Made by a program: the position numbers and the translations under genes
Assembly: GCA_963969495.1 (NCBI GenBank)
Contig: OZ018327.1
Span: 39,449,724 to 39,513,723 of the forward strand
Direction: 5' to 3'
Source: Ceratothoa steindachneri
Taxonomy: Eukaryota; Arthropoda; Malacostraca; Isopoda; Cymothoidae
DNA length: 64,000 nucleotides
The notes under the pieces: model-generated
What the model saw: the letters and a program-made list of their open reading frames with translations, nothing else
What the model was told of the DNA's origin: nothing
Databases searched by the model: none
In this document: piece after piece, positions 55,650 through 64,000 of the stretch
Position numbering within the stretch: position 1 is the stretch's first letter
Layout of the letters: each line of letters opens with the position of its first letter

Positions 55650-57090
55650 ATGGTCCAAGACCATACAACAAGAATACCTCTGCGGGTAGTCGACGGATAG
55701 CCCAAGCCTAGCAAAAAGAGCGTATTCGAAGCTGTGTATGGCAATTTGGGCATTGCCATGGTGAGGCTGCTGGACATATCCTCGGGTTACATTGCGATCT
55801 GCGAAAAAGAAAAAGATATCAATGACATTAACAAGGAGAAGGCAGTTGAGGTCCTTCAGGGCATTGGGCTGCAGCCACCAGTACCACCACAGATCCTGGC
55901 CTACAGAAGCGTGGTGTGCCAGCGAATTGATCCATGGATTGGAAAAACCTGGGCCAAAGTAGCCGAAGTGGTGAAGTTTAAAAATAGAAGGAATTGCAGC
56001 AAATACACCTATGTGTTCAAGGGGGTCTTTGCAGAAACAACTATGGCCCAAAAGGCAAAGGAACAAGGCCTATTAATGTTCAATGCCAAAATTAGTGGGG
56101 AACAGATTGAGAAGGGAGAGTACACTCCAGTCCAATTCTGTTTCAGATGTTATAAGATGGAAGCACACGTCACTAAAGACTGCAAAGAGCCACAAGAAAC
56201 ATGCTCTAAATGCAGCGATATAGGGCACAATTGGAGATCATGCACTAGTAACGTTGAGAAGTGCGTTAACTGCCGCCAAGGGCACAGAACAATGGTTATC
56301 TCATGTCCCGTTAAAAAAAAAATAATGAAAAACAAACAAGAAGCAAAGAAGAAAGAAGAGTCACGTAGAGCGAACACGTCCTACGCCCAAGCGCCACGGT
56401 GGCCCTCTCGGAAGTAGACAATAAGAAGTCGCATCTTAAACTACTAAATGAAAACTCGATGAAGATTATGACGTGCATCTTTCACGCGCACCCCATGAAT
56501 CTCACTCGCTCTCGCACGTTCTCAACTGAGCTAAACCAAATATTAGCCAAAAACGGGGTGTAACAGATGTGGTTCCCAGACATTCCCCTCCGGGGATGTA
56601 CTGCAACTGCAGATGGTTCCAAACCAACAAGCAAACTGGCAAGACACTACCAAATAAGTTACCAACAAAATAGAAAAGAAACAAGCAGTCAAAGTGAAAA
56701 CTCCTGCATCTAAACAGAATCAAGAAACCACCGCAGAGAAAGAAAATACTGACACCAATAGTTCCTCGGAATCCTCAGATTCGTCGGACATCGAAAGCCA
56801 AGGGAAAGAAAAGGAAAAACAAAAGATTGCGGGCGGATAGCATCAATCTAAAAATCTACGCTTGCGATCAGTTTCCCTTTCCCGAGGAGATTGAGGCCAG
56901 GGATATTTTCCATGGAATCAAAACCAAAATATACAAATAGGAATACGACTACGAAGTCGACCCCGAATCAGTGGAAGAAGCTCTGCTCAGCCAGAATGTA
57001 ACCCTACATCACAGCACCTGCGAGCAGATTTCAAACGCTGAGTTCAGGAAAAGAGAAGTGGGAGGAAGAAAACATCACCCCAAAACAATA
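55650..57090 (+). pseudogene. LINE F ORF1 (zinc-knuckle protein)
   Basis: ATG 55650 opens MVQDHTTRIPLRVVDG, a TAG stop at 55698-55700, then PKPSKKSVFEAVYGNLGIAM in the same frame, up to 56417. About 15 residues between PWIG and KTWAKV are deleted relative to copy A. Three knuckles are all intact: CFRCYKMEAHVTKDC, CSKCSDIGHNWRSC and CVNCRQGHRTMVISC (56130-56310). After the stop at 56417 other frames give MTCIFHAHPMNLTRSRTFST, LAKNGV, MWFPDIP (56468-56585), NLKIYACDQFPFPEEIEAR- like wording (56848-56900) and YDYEVDPESVEEALLSQ (56943-56995). This copy keeps the best knuckle set of the cluster. Confidence 0.8.
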
Positions 57091-57095
57091 AAGAA

Positions 57096-59780
57096 ACAAC
57101 CTGGAGAGAGTAAGCAATAGAAGAAGGATTTTGACACTCAACGTAGATGGATGGGAGGGGAAAGCTACAGCATATGGAAACATATTCCGAGTGCTTGAAC
57201 CCAACATCATTCTTATAACTGAGCACGGTATCGACACTACAGCTGGTCGAATTAAAATACCGGGCTACAGAGTAGTCATGAAAAATCATTCTTAGAAAAG
57301 ATTCGATGGTGTTGCAATAGCTGTCAAGGGAAACATCTCTTTCAAACGATTACCAGAACTTGATGAATCCTTTGTGGCGATCGAGCTCCACACACTGGTA
57401 GGAGACCTCGTGGTAGCTGCAGCCTATCAACCCCCTCGTCGAGCCTATCTCCCGTTAAATAACTTTTACACACTGTTCAGGCACCGCAGAATGGCATTCT
57501 TAGGGGAAGACCTCAATGCCAGATATCGTGCGGCAGGCTATGGTGGTACCAACGAAAGAGGCCGAAACTTGGAACTGATTATGGGAAGAAAAAACATCCA
57601 GAGAATAGGGCCGGATTTTCCGACCTATATCACTTCCAGATCAGCAGCCAAACCTGACATAATCTTAACAAGTGAAGGCTTCCCATTCAATTACCATAGT
57701 GAGCCAGGCCCAACAGTTCCAAGTGATCACATAGCGATACTCACCACAATATATCTTGCTCCGATCCAGCTTCCAGTCCCTCTCTGAAAAAACTACGCCT
57801 TGGCCAACTGGGATCGTTACAAGAGACGACTCAGTCAATACGCGCTGGCTGACCTAAGCGAGGCGTCATTGGAGTAGATAGACAGGGAGCTGGAGAGGAT
57901 AACTACGTCTATACTAGAAGCGGACCTCAAGAGCGTACCCCAAATTGGGTAGAAAAACACCTCCTCAGCCCAGATAGACAGAGAAGATGAGAGAGATCGC
58001 TTGCGTTCACAGGTAAGTGTACGAAGAGATAGGACGGGAAGGTCCTAACCGGGAAAGAAGCTCACTTCTTCGACGCCTAAGCACAGAGCTAAAAGAGGCT
58101 ATGAACCTCCAACAGGAGGAAATTTGGAACAACCTGATAGCCAAAGTCGATAGCGAACTCAACCCGGCTAACTTTTGGCGTCAAGTCAAGAACTTAAAGG
58201 AACTAACAGCAAGACCAAAGGCTTGAATAAAAGAGAACGGAGACTATATTGAAGGCCTGGCGGTTCTGGAAGCCAGGTTCAGATTTTTTTGGAAAAACGT
58301 CTTCAGGATCAACCCTGAAGAAAACGACGAGTTCGACCAGGAATTCGAAGGCCAACTGATCGAAGAACTGAATCAGGTTATGCACTGCACGCACCCACAA
58401 CATCTAGTCGACGAAGGCAGGGAGATGGCGGGCCGCAGCCGTCCCATAACACCAGAGGAGGTCATAGCCGCTGTAAGAGCCTTTCAACAAAAGGCATCAG
58501 GCTGAACGGGCATCACCAGAAACAACTTGGTAAATTCCCCACACACAGCAGATCATTCAGGGAATTGCAAACATTTACAACGCTTCCCTGAATAATGGTT
58601 ACTTCCCTGAAGGTTTTAAGATTGCTAAAATAATTTCCGTACCCAAGGGAGGTAAACCCCCTGATCAACTGGTAAATTACAGGCCAATCGCCCTACTGGA
58701 AATCGTTGCGAAAATCTAGGAGAAGCTCCTGTCTGACAGGCTTCAAGAACAACTAGCCGAGCTAGGAGATCACAACCCTCAGCAGCACGGGTTCCGCAAG
58801 GGACGAGGAACGGAAACAGCCCTCGCCCTCCTAACGAAAAAACTCGCTTGCAGTAAAGTTGAGAGAAGGTACGTAGACGTGGTGAGCGGGATGTAAAGAA
58901 GGCCTTCGATAAGGTATGGCTTAGAGGGCTACAATTCAAGATCCTCAACCTCCAACTAAACCCACTCCTGAAAAGGGTCCTTTGTAACTATGTTACGGAT
59001 GGGAGAGCCCAAATCGCGATCGAGGGGTGCAAGGGGCCCGAATTCGAACTCGAGGTGTGAATTCTACAAGGCAGCTGTCTGAATCCTTTGCTGTACCTCA
59101 TGTACACAATTTACCTACATGCTGCAGTGAGGTACGATTCGATGTCATCTGCAATACGCATATGACATCACTCAAATCATCCTGAGTCCATTCAGGAACT
59201 CTGGAAGTCAGGCAAGGGCGACAGCTGCCGAGATTGACAACATCAATCGCTACGAAAAAAAGTGGAAGATTAAGACCAACGGCCAGAAGTTCACCATAAT
59301 TCCAATGAACCACCGGAAAGTTGACGACGTTATCGTCGACAACGAACTCTATCCCTACTCTAACGAGAGAAAAGTCCTACAAATCTGGTTACAAGGCTCA
59401 CGTAAATACCAGAGTCTCCCTAGCCAAAAGAGAGCTGAAGAAACTTTACTGTTTCCGAAGCCTCAGCGTGCCAAACAAGAAAAAGCTGTACATGGCCTTG
59501 GTACCCTAAGTCCTAGTGTACCCGGCTGTGATCGCGCAGATAGCAAGCTGTACCTCTCTCAGAATTATGCAGAGGGTGCAAAATAAAGCCACACTGGTGA
59601 TAACTGGCACGCAAAGGATTGGCCTTATTCCGTAATCGGTTCTACATCAAAGAATCGGACTAAAACTGATCCATAAGGAGATCGAAAGGATAGGGAGAAA
59701 GACTTGGGACAAAATCGATTAGGAAATACTCCCGACAATAAACATCATTTGAATATACGTAGAAACAGAAGACGCGCACT
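57096..59780 (+). pseudogene. LINE F ORF2, endonuclease and RT, heavily decayed
   Basis: The endonuclease reads RRRILTLNVDGWEGKATAYG, ITEHGIDTT, FDGVAIAVKGNISFKRLPEL, then a clean frame 57374-57787 with AAAYQPPRRAYLPLNNFYTL, FLGEDLNARYRAAGYGG, RIGPDFPTYITSRSAAKPDI and VPSDHIAIL (E, DLN, D and SDH positions kept). The RT follows in pieces: NPANFWRQVKNLKELTARPK (58160), FRINPEENDEFDQEFEGQ, a stop-rich stretch 58500-58860, DVKKAFDKVWLRGLQFKI (58893-58945), GPEFELEV and QGSCLNPLLYLMYTI (59036-59115). The region of the YADD box reads AIRI..HH and is lost near 59150-59170. The C-terminal part to 59780 is scrambled by frameshifts. Confidence 0.8.
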
Positions 59781-60547
59781 TGGTAGAACAGCTCTGTTCC
59801 CAAGCAGTAGAACCAGCCCGAGAGAAAACGTACTACCGATATATACTTAGTAGTATACGAAGGAAAATGACCTTAATGAACTCGATTCAGATTAAAACGC
59901 TAAACAAAAGAAAAATTAGCCTTAACAAGAGAGACGAAGTGCCCAAACTCATTAAATCTGTGAGAATATCGAACGTACATACTCGCATGCCACCAGACAA
60001 TCTTGGGAACGAAGGAAATTTGTCGTTTGAGTTGACCTTCGTATCCTCTCCCCCCCCCCTCCACCCTCTCCCGACATTCTACCGCCCTCCTCCGCCTCCC
60101 CCTTGACCTAAGTTGTTATCTGTGCCAAACTTCCCCAACAGGCGACAGGAAGTCTGACGAAAGAAGGCCTATCTCACAGAGAAGCCTAAATTCTATTTGC
60201 CTTTTTTATGATACGATAGAGATTGTCCAGAAGGCGCTGCGATAAACGAATCGTCGTATATAGAATATCTCTCTCGATTTCACACAGTCCGCGGTATAAA
60301 TAACAACGCCGTTCATCCCTCAGCAGAAGTATTCCAATCCTACTCGCGTAACTCTCACGTTGAATGAGAGTCGTTGCCGTAACGTATCGACTGCCAACGC
60401 GCCGCTTAGTTAACTTGATCGCTGTCTCAAAGTGTTCCTGAGGCAAATCCCGCCCGCAGAGTCTGTGACTAGAAAAATACGCTCTGTGGCTCAACGTAAC
60501 TTGAGAAAGAAAAAGGAACATCCAAATAGTTACTGGAAGTAACTATT
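59781..60547 (+). other. LINE F 3' region before the LTR-like segment; unassigned part
   Basis: 59781-60050 still resembles LINE tail DNA but carries none of the shared hairpins. A C-rich run lies at 60048-60105. 60170-60547 is unassigned, with open frames that I do not recognise. GTTACTGGAAGTAAC at 60529-60543 is a short palindrome just upstream of the LTR-like start. Confidence 0.4.
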
Positions 60548-60787
60548 TGTTAGTGTCACATCCAGTTAGGAGTGAACTAACCAGAACTGCAGTCAGCAGC
60601 ACCGAACCCGTCGTCTTATCCCCCCTCTCCCCGAGAACTCGTGTTAACGCCACCCGAACCACATCGTTTGGATCTGAGTAGCCGTCTCTCCAATCCATCA
60701 CAATTAATGGTAATCTGTAAACCCAGTGTCCCTCTATTCTTAAATTACCCATTTAATTAACAGTGATTGATACTCCCATTGAGTCAT

Positions 60788-60814
60788 TATAAATATAGAC
60801 GCTTAACGTCAGTG
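60788..60814 (+). promoter_or_regulatory. Candidate core promoter in the LTR-like segment
   Basis: TATAAATA at 60788-60795 and TCAGTG at 60809-60814. The spacing of about 23 bases from the first T to the initiator A is a little shorter than usual for arthropod promoters, so this is tentative. Confidence 0.3.
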
Positions 60815-60830
60815 TTAACTCCTCTCCTTT

Positions 60831-61095
60831 TTAAAAGAGATTCAAGTGAGTCATTCCCTGATATTATTATTTATAATTGCTGTCAATCCGGACTAATCCA
60901 TGTTTAATATTTAATCCTTATTTACCTAAATGCCCGTTTAACTATTGCTACTAATTGTTATTTTGGTGTAAAGTAAAGTTTATTTTTGTACGTGTGTTTT
61001 TTTGTGGCTCCTTCTTTTTGACGTACCTTTGGCAAGACTTTAATTAAGAATCCCTTCAAATAATTTATTCAACTTGTATTATGCACTCTTAGAAT
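60831..61095 (+). repeat. 265-bp direct duplication, copy 1
   Basis: Starts TTAAAAGAGATTCAAGTGAG and ends TGCACTCTTAGAAT. Virtually identical to copy 2; the one difference noticed is CTCCTTC versus CTCCTCC. Confidence 0.95.
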
Positions 61096-61360
61096 TTAAA
61101 AGAGATTCAAGTGAGTCATTCCCTGATATTATTATTTATAATTGCTGTCAATCCGGACTAATCCATGTTTAATATTTAATCCTTATTTACCTAAATGCCC
61201 GTTTAACTATTGCTACTAATTGTTATTTTGGTGTAAAGTAAAGTTTATTTTTGTACGTGTGTTTTTTTGTGGCTCCTCCTTTTTGACGTACCTTTGGCAA
61301 GACTTTAATTAAGAATCCCTTCAAATAATTTATTCAACTTGTATTATGCACTCTTAGAAT
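61096..61360 (+). repeat. 265-bp direct duplication, copy 2
   Basis: Directly follows copy 1 without spacer. The near identity in an otherwise decayed region shows a recent duplication. Confidence 0.95.
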
Positions 61361-61629
61361 TTAACAATCACAAACCTCCTCCCAGTAACAAGTGGGACTT
61401 TTATAGTGAGAATCCTCGCCGTGGCACAACCCGCCTCTAACCAGCTTTCGCACGTTTAGTAGGAATTAAAGCTCATATATATATATAATGATCGTAGATT
61501 GAGTCATAGGGTCTCAATACCATCGACTTAAAGAAAAGCGGTGTGTCCAGATCAAGGACTAGAATAATTATTGAACCAGACTATGAGCAATTCTATGACA
61601 AAATCCAAATTAACTAATTTTACTAAAAA

Positions 61630-61940
61630 AAGGCAATGTGCCCATATTAAAAATTAAAAATTAAAAATAAAAAGAGGCGAAGTGCTCAAATTTAACTCGA
61701 TTCAAAATTAAATAAAAATAATTCATATTAACAAAAAGAGGCGAAGTGCCCAATTCAAATTTAAATTAAACAATCACAGATCATCAAACTAAAACAAGAA
61801 GTGGAAGACAGAATAAAATAAACGAAAGGAGGTGAATTGCCCAAACTATTACTCAAATTGAAAATAATAAATGAAAAACTTTATAAAATTTAACTAGAGA
61901 TATTTAGCATAATAAAAAAACATTGGAAGGCTTGAATGCC
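61630..61940 (+). repeat. Array of GGCGAAGTGCC hairpin units
   Basis: AAAAAGGCAATGTGCCCAT (near 61627), AAAGAGGCGAAGTGCTCAAA (near 61671), AAAAAGAGGCGAAGTGCCCA (near 61734), GAAAGGAGGTGAATTGCCCA (near 61825) and GGAAGGCTTGAATGCCACC (near 61925). Each can form a short GGC/GCC hairpin with a 5-6 base loop. The last unit is the standard AAGGCTTGAATGC motif of the LINE 3' UTR. Confidence 0.6.
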
Positions 61941-62172
61941 ACCACGTGGTATAAATTAAACTAAACAAATGAAAATATATATATACATAACAATGGAGGA
62001 ACCTGGCTGTCATCGACAGTCAGCACCATTCCTGACGGAGGAAGAATATGTTATGAAATAAAAATAATAATAAGCATGCTAGTGATGCCCTAACACCAGG
62101 GCAAACTAGAAAACATTTTCACACCTTTATAAACCTACCACACAATTCATCACTTTAATTAATTAATTAAAA
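61941..62172 (+). other. Terminal part of LINE F 3' UTR
   Basis: CTGTC-ATC-GACAG hairpin near 62012-62024, GCCCT (62087-62091) with AGGGC (62098-62102) around TAACACC, then an AT-rich end. Terminates at the junction motif. Confidence 0.7.
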
Positions 62173-62183
62173 AATTATAAGAG
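62173..62183 (+). other. LINE junction motif AATTATAAGAG (5)
   Basis: Boundary between LINE F and the strongly 5'-truncated LINE G. Differs from the other junctions only after AATTATAAG. Confidence 0.8.
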
Positions 62184-62845
62184 TTGCTAATCAATAAAGT
62201 AATAAGGCGTGATCATCTTAGGCAAAGCGTCTTGCACCGGAGGAAACGTTTGGAGCCCATCAATGTCGTCACCCAGAAACTGGGCAAAAAGATCTGGTTT
62301 ACTCTAACGGACGATGTCATTCCAGAGCTACAGGGAACAGGCGGCAGGTTGAATATACCTGCGTGGCTACGAGCGAAAGTCTCATGCCAAAGTCGATTCC
62401 CGAGCACAAAACTATGTACCCAAGAAGTAATCACACCACTGTACAAATAGAAATAAAACAATACAACACATTCAAAACACTGCAGAGAAACACACAAAAA
62501 ATGAGAACAGCAAACAATATGCCTATCACTAAACAAGTAATACAAGGTGAATTGTCGGCAAACAAAGCTAAGAAAGGCTTGAATGCTAAATATTTTCCAT
62601 CAAAAATTAGAACAACAAATCATAAGAAAAAAAACAATAAGATGAACACAAAAGAACACACGAAGGACCATGAACAGAAGATAAAAAGCATAAACCAACA
62701 AAACTAATAAAGGCAAAATGAACAGAAAATAAAAATAAAGCGATGCCCTCCCTACTAGGGCAAAATACCCTCTCCCCATCTTAAATTTTTACCTACTATA
62801 TCTTCCACTATCTCATGTTCTACTCACACTGAGTATATCATCATC
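62181..62845 (+). mobile_element. LINE copy G, strongly 5'-truncated
   Basis: Begins inside the last part of the RT gene immediately after the junction motif, then a complete 3' UTR (AAAGGCTTGAATGCT at 62573-62587; GCCCT/AGGGC hairpin at 62745-62761; CTACTATATCTTCCACTATC near 62793) ending near CATTATAAGAG at 62845-62855, where a PLE begins. Confidence 0.85.
62184..62449 (+). pseudogene. LINE G RT C-terminal fragment
   Basis: An open frame MLINKVIRRDHLRQSVLHRR, KRLEPINVVTQKLGKKIWFT, DDVIPELQGTGGRLNIPAWL, ending VITPLYK. Residue by residue it parallels the end of copy E (CINKTRRREHLRQRDLHHRQ and so on). The frame is unbroken but only about 88 codons remain, with no catalytic site. Confidence 0.8.
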
Positions 62846-62849
62846 ATTA

Positions 62850-63745
62850 TAAGAGTTACTACCATATTTCCCTGAAGATGACCCACTGCGGTCGAAAGAG
62901 TATAGGAATAAAATATGTCCTTTGTGGCTATTTTCTCTCTCCTCGAAGATGCTGTTAAGAGACTTGTAAGGCAAATCAAGAAATTGAAAGTCAAAATCAA
63001 TAACGCTGCCGCACCTGTTGACTTTAATAACGCAGGCATACAACATGGCCTCCTAGCTAAATACACCTATCGTCATCAGGCCAGTAGCCAAAGAACTTCC
63101 CCGGAGCAGAGGATGGCCAAGATCTTTTCTGACAAATTAAAGTGTCTTCGCGACGCGACCGACATACATTTGCGTCAATGTAGGAGGCGCATTGGGACCA
63201 AGATTCCAAAATTGTACGGTGGCCCAGTTGGCGTTCCTCAAAAAAAGGATCATTTCCTCAACTTAAGTAATACGACCCTCAGCCAGCACCAGGTTGATTT
63301 CCTTAACCTGGGCCTAAACTGTCACCATATGACCAACTTGTTTCCTCTATCTAAGAGAATCGAAATATAGATCCTACTCGAAGACATCCTCAGACTCGAA
63401 CAAGACAGGAAAGTCGATGTCAATCCCAACCTCGCCACTGAACTCTGCAGAGGCAAATAAACACCATGGCCACAGTCGCAGCAACCTCATAACATCCTGA
63501 TTGAAACAGGCTGCAAAAGAACTCAGAGAGAACACGAATATTGTTATCCGTAGAGCTGACAAATCCTCAATTTATGTTATTCTGAACCAAGAAGAATACT
63601 TAGCCAAGATGAAGGCAATACTTCACCTCACCACCAAATTCAAGATTATATCATGGAACCCTACAAACGATCTAAAGACGAAACTCAACAAACTAATCTC
63701 CCGTAAGGGGCGCGTTAATTTGCCATCCTGGCGGCCTTGTTAACG
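62850..63745 (+). mobile_element. Penelope-like element, 5' half
   Basis: Starts with GAGTTACTACCATATTTCCC directly after the LINE G end, followed by CTGAAGATGACCCACTGCGG and TCGAAAGAG, then the N-terminal PLE coding part. 62853-63041 is mirrored in inverted orientation at 37883-38020. RT catalytic blocks are not seen before the window end, so it may be 3'-truncated or continue outside. Confidence 0.8.
62915..63745 (+). pseudogene. PLE reverse transcriptase N-terminal region
   Basis: A clean frame 62915-63370 reads MSFVAIFSLLEDAVKRLVRQ, IKKLKVKINNAAAPVDFNNA, and FLNLSNTTLSQHQVDFLNLG LNCH, the NLS..L...Q..FLNLGLN block found before the RT domain in PLEs. After frameshifts: IEILLEDILRLEQDRKVDVN (63360-63420) and AAKELRENTNIVIRRADKSS then IYVILNQEEYLAKMKAIL (63507-63620), which is the standard PLE wording VIRRADKSS.FVL, followed by WNPTNDLKTKLNKLIS and a stop at 63741. 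A K/R-rich N-terminus fits nucleic-acid binding. The later RT motifs (RPI.SQ, YVDD) are not seen. Confidence 0.8.
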
Positions 63746-63749
63746 GGAT

Positions 63750-64000
63750 CCAGCGCTCCGTCCGGCCCCAGCTTAACCTCTCTTCCTTCCTTCAGATATC
63801 CTGTATTTCTCCCCTACTTCGTCGCTTTTCAGACAACCTCTCCTACAACTTTCTCTGGTCAGCCTCTAATTTCACAGGGTAGATGCTGACATTCTTCTCA
63901 GCCAACCGTCCTGGATCGGGGCTGAGGGGGGAGGGGACAATGTTCCCTAACCCAGGAGCTCCGTTCGGGGGTGGTTGGTTTTTAACAACCTGCTTCATCC
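63750..64000. other. Unassigned end of window
   Basis: GC-richer DNA with C/T-rich first half and G-rich second half. I could not connect it to the expected continuation of the PLE reverse transcriptase, so the element may be truncated here by another insertion. Confidence 0.4.

Larger units (their letters stand above)
60548..61390 (+). mobile_element. LTR-like segment (843 bp) containing a 265-bp duplication
   Basis: Starts TGTTAGTG (60548-60555) and ends CAGTAACA (61383-61390), an 8-bp near-perfect inverted end pair of the TG..CA type used by LTR retroelements. It contains a TATA-like TATAAATA at 60788-60795 and a TCAGTG initiator-like motif at 60809-60814. No primer binding site that I recognise follows, and no second LTR or gag-pol is present, so it would be a 5' LTR fragment or solo LTR. 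No flanking target duplication was found. It interrupts the LINE F 3' region. Confidence 0.45.
54601..62172 (+). mobile_element. LINE copy F, near full length, interrupted by an LTR-like segment
   Basis: 5' region with two 317-bp monomers (54837-55471), ORF1 (55650-57090), ORF2 (57096-59780), then a 3' region that contains an LTR-like insertion (60548-61390), a hairpin array (61630-61940) and the usual 3' end (AAGGCTTGAATGCC, GCCCT/AGGGC hairpin, AATTATAA). Heavily mutated. Confidence 0.7.

Noticed and set aside
62871..62940. Active hammerhead ribozyme at the PLE 5' end
   Set aside because: CTGAAGA, a short stem and GAAA are present, but stem III and stem I cannot be paired convincingly, so I mention it only as a possible relic.

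Overview
The window reads as eukaryotic, repeat-dominated nuclear DNA, most likely from an arthropod (possibly a crustacean; this is inference). It is AT-rich, carries long (TA)n microsatellites, tRNA-derived SINE-like repeats, degenerate Tc1/mariner and hAT transposons, Penelope-like elements (PLEs) with GIY-YIG endonuclease domains, and a dense cluster of non-LTR retrotransposons of Jockey-like type. I found no convincing host gene. Nearly every recognisable coding segment belongs to a mobile element, and almost all are broken by frameshifts, in-frame stops or internal deletions.

Layout. 1-14 kb: AT-rich DNA with remnants of a Tc1-like transposase (1.9-2.8 kb) and a CR1/L2-like LINE reverse transcriptase (3.6-4.4 kb), a SINE inserted in a ~136-bp repeat (4.9-5.5 kb), polypyrimidine and polypurine tracts (7.8 and 8.1-8.6 kb), a ~75-bp tandem repeat (10.1-10.75 kb), a mariner-superfamily pseudogene (10.9-11.8 kb) and a second SINE (12.1-12.7 kb). 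14.0-18.0 kb: a complete but decayed hAT element with TIRs and a perfect 8-bp target-site duplication, encoding a ZMYM1-like transposase with one recognisable intron. 18.0-19.0 kb: another mariner-type pseudogene. 19.5-21.5 kb: minisatellites. 26.7-29.7 kb: three PLE pieces, two forming a large inverted repeat. 29.95-30.88 kb: an internally deleted mariner with intact ends inside (TA)n. 31.9-35.2 kb: tandem repeats, one array interrupted by a transposase pseudogene. 37.0-37.6 kb: a Tc1 remnant.

37.9-63.7 kb is the most interesting part. It holds seven copies (named A to G here) of one related LINE group: A and B on the minus strand, C to G on the plus strand, diverging from about 45.3 kb. The plus-strand copies stand head to tail. 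Five of the breaks carry the same AATTATAAG motif, which ends the 3' UTR of one copy and directly abuts the next, including 5'-truncated copies. The 3' UTRs share two ordered hairpin motifs. At both outer ends of the cluster a LINE 3' end is followed by the same PLE 5' sequence in the same orientation. This suggests LINEs, and perhaps PLEs, that repeatedly inserted at the 3' end of an earlier copy, comparable in form to the telomeric Jockey-clade arrays of Drosophila, although no telomeric repeat proves such a location.

How the parts act together: each LINE copy would encode a zinc-knuckle ORF1 protein that binds RNA and an ORF2 protein with an apurinic-type endonuclease and a reverse transcriptase; no copy seen here is intact. 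The PLEs would supply their own reverse transcriptase and GIY-YIG nuclease; these are also broken. All assignments come from reading the translations by eye; no database search was run.
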